Below are positions 14,501-15,040 of a stretch of DNA of 15,040 bases, piece by piece. Position 1 is the stretch's first letter; each line of letters starts with the position of its first letter. The stretch covers positions 1 to 15,040 of the forward strand of contig JAOJAE010000019.1 in NCBI GenBank assembly GCA_028227525.1, written 5' to 3'. The notes beneath the pieces were generated by a model. That model saw only the letters and a list, made by a program, of their open reading frames with translations. It was not told the DNA's origin and made no database searches. The translations under genes were made by a program, and so were the position numbers. Origin of the DNA: Candidatus Pelagibacter sp. (GTDB lineage: Bacteria; Pseudomonadota; Alphaproteobacteria; Pelagibacterales; Pelagibacteraceae).

Positions 14501-15040
14501 AAGGTACTAAACTAGATTTTGAAACAATTGATAATTTATCTATTAATGATGTATTTAAGATAACTGTTGGAAACGTTAATGATGAAGCAACATTAGCTCA
14601 ACTTAAGGATCAGTACAATAAAGCTAAACAAGATATTACAGAAAGATTTGAAGATAAAGTTTTAAAAATCAGAAGTGGTGATGATTTATTACCAAGCGTA
14701 ATGAAAATGGTTAAAGTTTTTGTTGCAATTAAAAGAAGATTAAGACCGGGTGATAAAATGTCAGGAAGACATGGTAACAAAGGTGTTGTTAGTAAAATTG
14801 TTCCTGTTGAAGATATGCCTTATAGAGAAGATGGAAGACCAGTAGATATAGTTTTAAACCCACTTGGAGTTCCAAGTCGTATGAATGTTGGTCAAATTTT
14901 GGAAACCCACTTAGGTTGGGCCTGTAAGGAATTTGGTGAAGAAGTTAAAAAATTAGTTAATGAGAATAATAAAAAGATTGAAAAAACCGAGAAAATATCA
15001 AAATTTTTAAAATCTGTTTATGGTGAAGAAATTTTTAACG
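11503..15040 (+). CDS. rpoB: RNA polymerase beta subunit, 3'-truncated by window edge
   Basis: Translation from ATG 11503 gives 1179 codons with no stop before the window end, about 85 percent of the usual alphaproteobacterial length. The start reads [17 protein letters not shown], matching the family N-terminus. [14 protein letters not shown] lies in the first quarter. The rifampicin region (residues 517-542) reads [15 protein letters not shown] then [11 protein letters not shown], with Asp524, His534 and Ser539 equal to the sensitive residues D516, H526 and S531 of E. coli. Near the end [14 protein letters not shown] is the conserved active-site region. Frame was spot-checked at 12001, 13021 and 14701 with no frameshift. 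It is read from the rplKAJL operon past the hairpin at 11469-11489; no separate promoter was recognised. Confidence 0.98.
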   Translation, partial: MQLSFTEKKNIRKSFGKLKESLSIPNLIEVQKNSYKELTEFHPEAELTKGFDRVFKSIFPIEDLNDKATLEYVSYRLDKPKFDVEECITRGLTYSSALKCTLRLVVYEIDQENNTKDILSAKEQEVYMGEVPMMTNSGTFITNGVQRVVVNQMHRSPGVFFDHDKGKTHASGKLLFNCRVIPNRGSWLDFEYDVKDFLYFKIDRKKKIFASTLLLALGYSKAEIADEFYASEQYTFDPKTEKWKTKFNPENYKAKNFSEEVVDAKTGEVVIKLGDKINFLNAKKLANDGLKDILVSRESMFGKILHRDVKVNDEEEGIFAIGTELNDAIIQQILDANIHSLQISVTNSINKGPYLLTTILNDKNNSKEEAITEIYKMLRPGEPPTIEIATQIFNNLFFSSDRYDLSDVGRVKMNSRLEQECSDKITILRNDDIIAIVHKMLDLRDGKDEVDDIDHLGNRRVRSVGELVENQARIGVYRMERAIKEKMTTLDVESAMPQDLINAKPLTVSLKDFFASSQLSQFMDQTNPLSEITHKRRVSALGPGGLTRERAGFEVRDVHPTHYGRICPIETPEGPNIGLINSLSTYAKINKYGFIESPYKKVKDGVVQNNVEYLSAMEETKFTIAQANTKLDKNGKIIEELVSCRQNLNFLLAKPETIDYIDVSPKQLVSVAASLIPFLENDDANRALMGSNMMRQAVPLLKPESPLVGTGIESDVALDSGVTIVARRDGTVDKIDGKRIVIKATEETDFSKSGVDIYNLQKFKRSNQNTCINQKPLVRVGDKVRSGDIIADGPSTKLGELALGKNVTVAFMPWQGYNFEDSILISERCVTDDVFTSVHIVEYEIMARDTKLGEEDITRDIPNVNEEALKNLDESGIVYIGAEVNAGDILVGKVTPKGDSASGPEEKLLRSIFGEKAIDVTDTSLRMSRGSSGTVVDVRVFNRHGIEKDERSITIERAEIEQVQQDKIVEEEILERSIKQRASQFLSGSSLTKKVKDLAEGTKLDFETIDNLSINDVFKITVGNVNDEATLAQLKDQYNKAKQDITERFEDKVLKIRSGDDLLPSVMKMVKVFVAIKRRLRPGDKMSGRHGNKGVVSKIVPVEDMPYREDGRPVDIVLNPLGVPSRMNVGQILETHLGWACKEFGEEVKKLVNENNKKIEKTEKISKFLKSVYGEEIFN

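Overview
The window is a piece of a very AT-rich, densely packed alphaproteobacterial chromosome, most likely from the SAR11 clade (Pelagibacterales). The grounds are the low GC throughout, one- to few-base gene spacings, the alphaproteobacterial form of RpoB (MDQTNPLSE in the rifampicin region) and the order tuf, tRNA-Trp, secE, nusG, rplK, rplA, rplJ, rplL, rpoB. The assignment rests on gene order and protein character recalled from memory; no database search was run.

Left part (1-4510): the end of a surface-glycan gene cluster on the + strand. It holds the C-terminal part of a family 2 glycosyltransferase, a secreted PQQ-type beta-propeller protein whose expected catalytic Asp is Asn, a NodU/CmcH-type O-carbamoyltransferase, and a small secreted 'YLDPGTG' protein. 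The last gene runs into a short minus-strand gene at about 4470-4480. Both reading frames look cut there, which suggests the recombination edge of a variable island.

Middle part (4738-5407): tRNA-Leu(UAA), followed 445 bp later by a perfect 58-bp copy of its 3' part, from the anticodon stem through CCA plus two bases. This is the usual footprint of tyrosine-recombinase integration into a tRNA gene. The segment between the copies has no integrase. It carries one small lipoprotein-like gene, a degenerate tRNA-Leu-like fragment, three helically phased GTGCATT repeats and a GTGTATGAC-type repeat that also occurs inverted upstream of the tRNA. It looks like a decayed prophage or island, or a miniature satellite. 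nadK starts 3 bases after the distal copy.

Right part (5408-15040): conserved core genes. nadK (+) converges on tRNA-Thr(UGU) and rlmB (-). Divergently from rlmB runs tRNA-Tyr(GUA), tRNA-Gly(UCC), tuf, tRNA-Trp(CCA), secE, nusG, rplK, rplA, rplJ, rplL and rpoB, which leaves the window. This is a translation, secretion and transcription super-operon in which tRNAs are excised from the mRNA, ribosomal-protein genes overlap or nearly abut, and the only clear internal RNA hairpin lies between rplL and rpoB.
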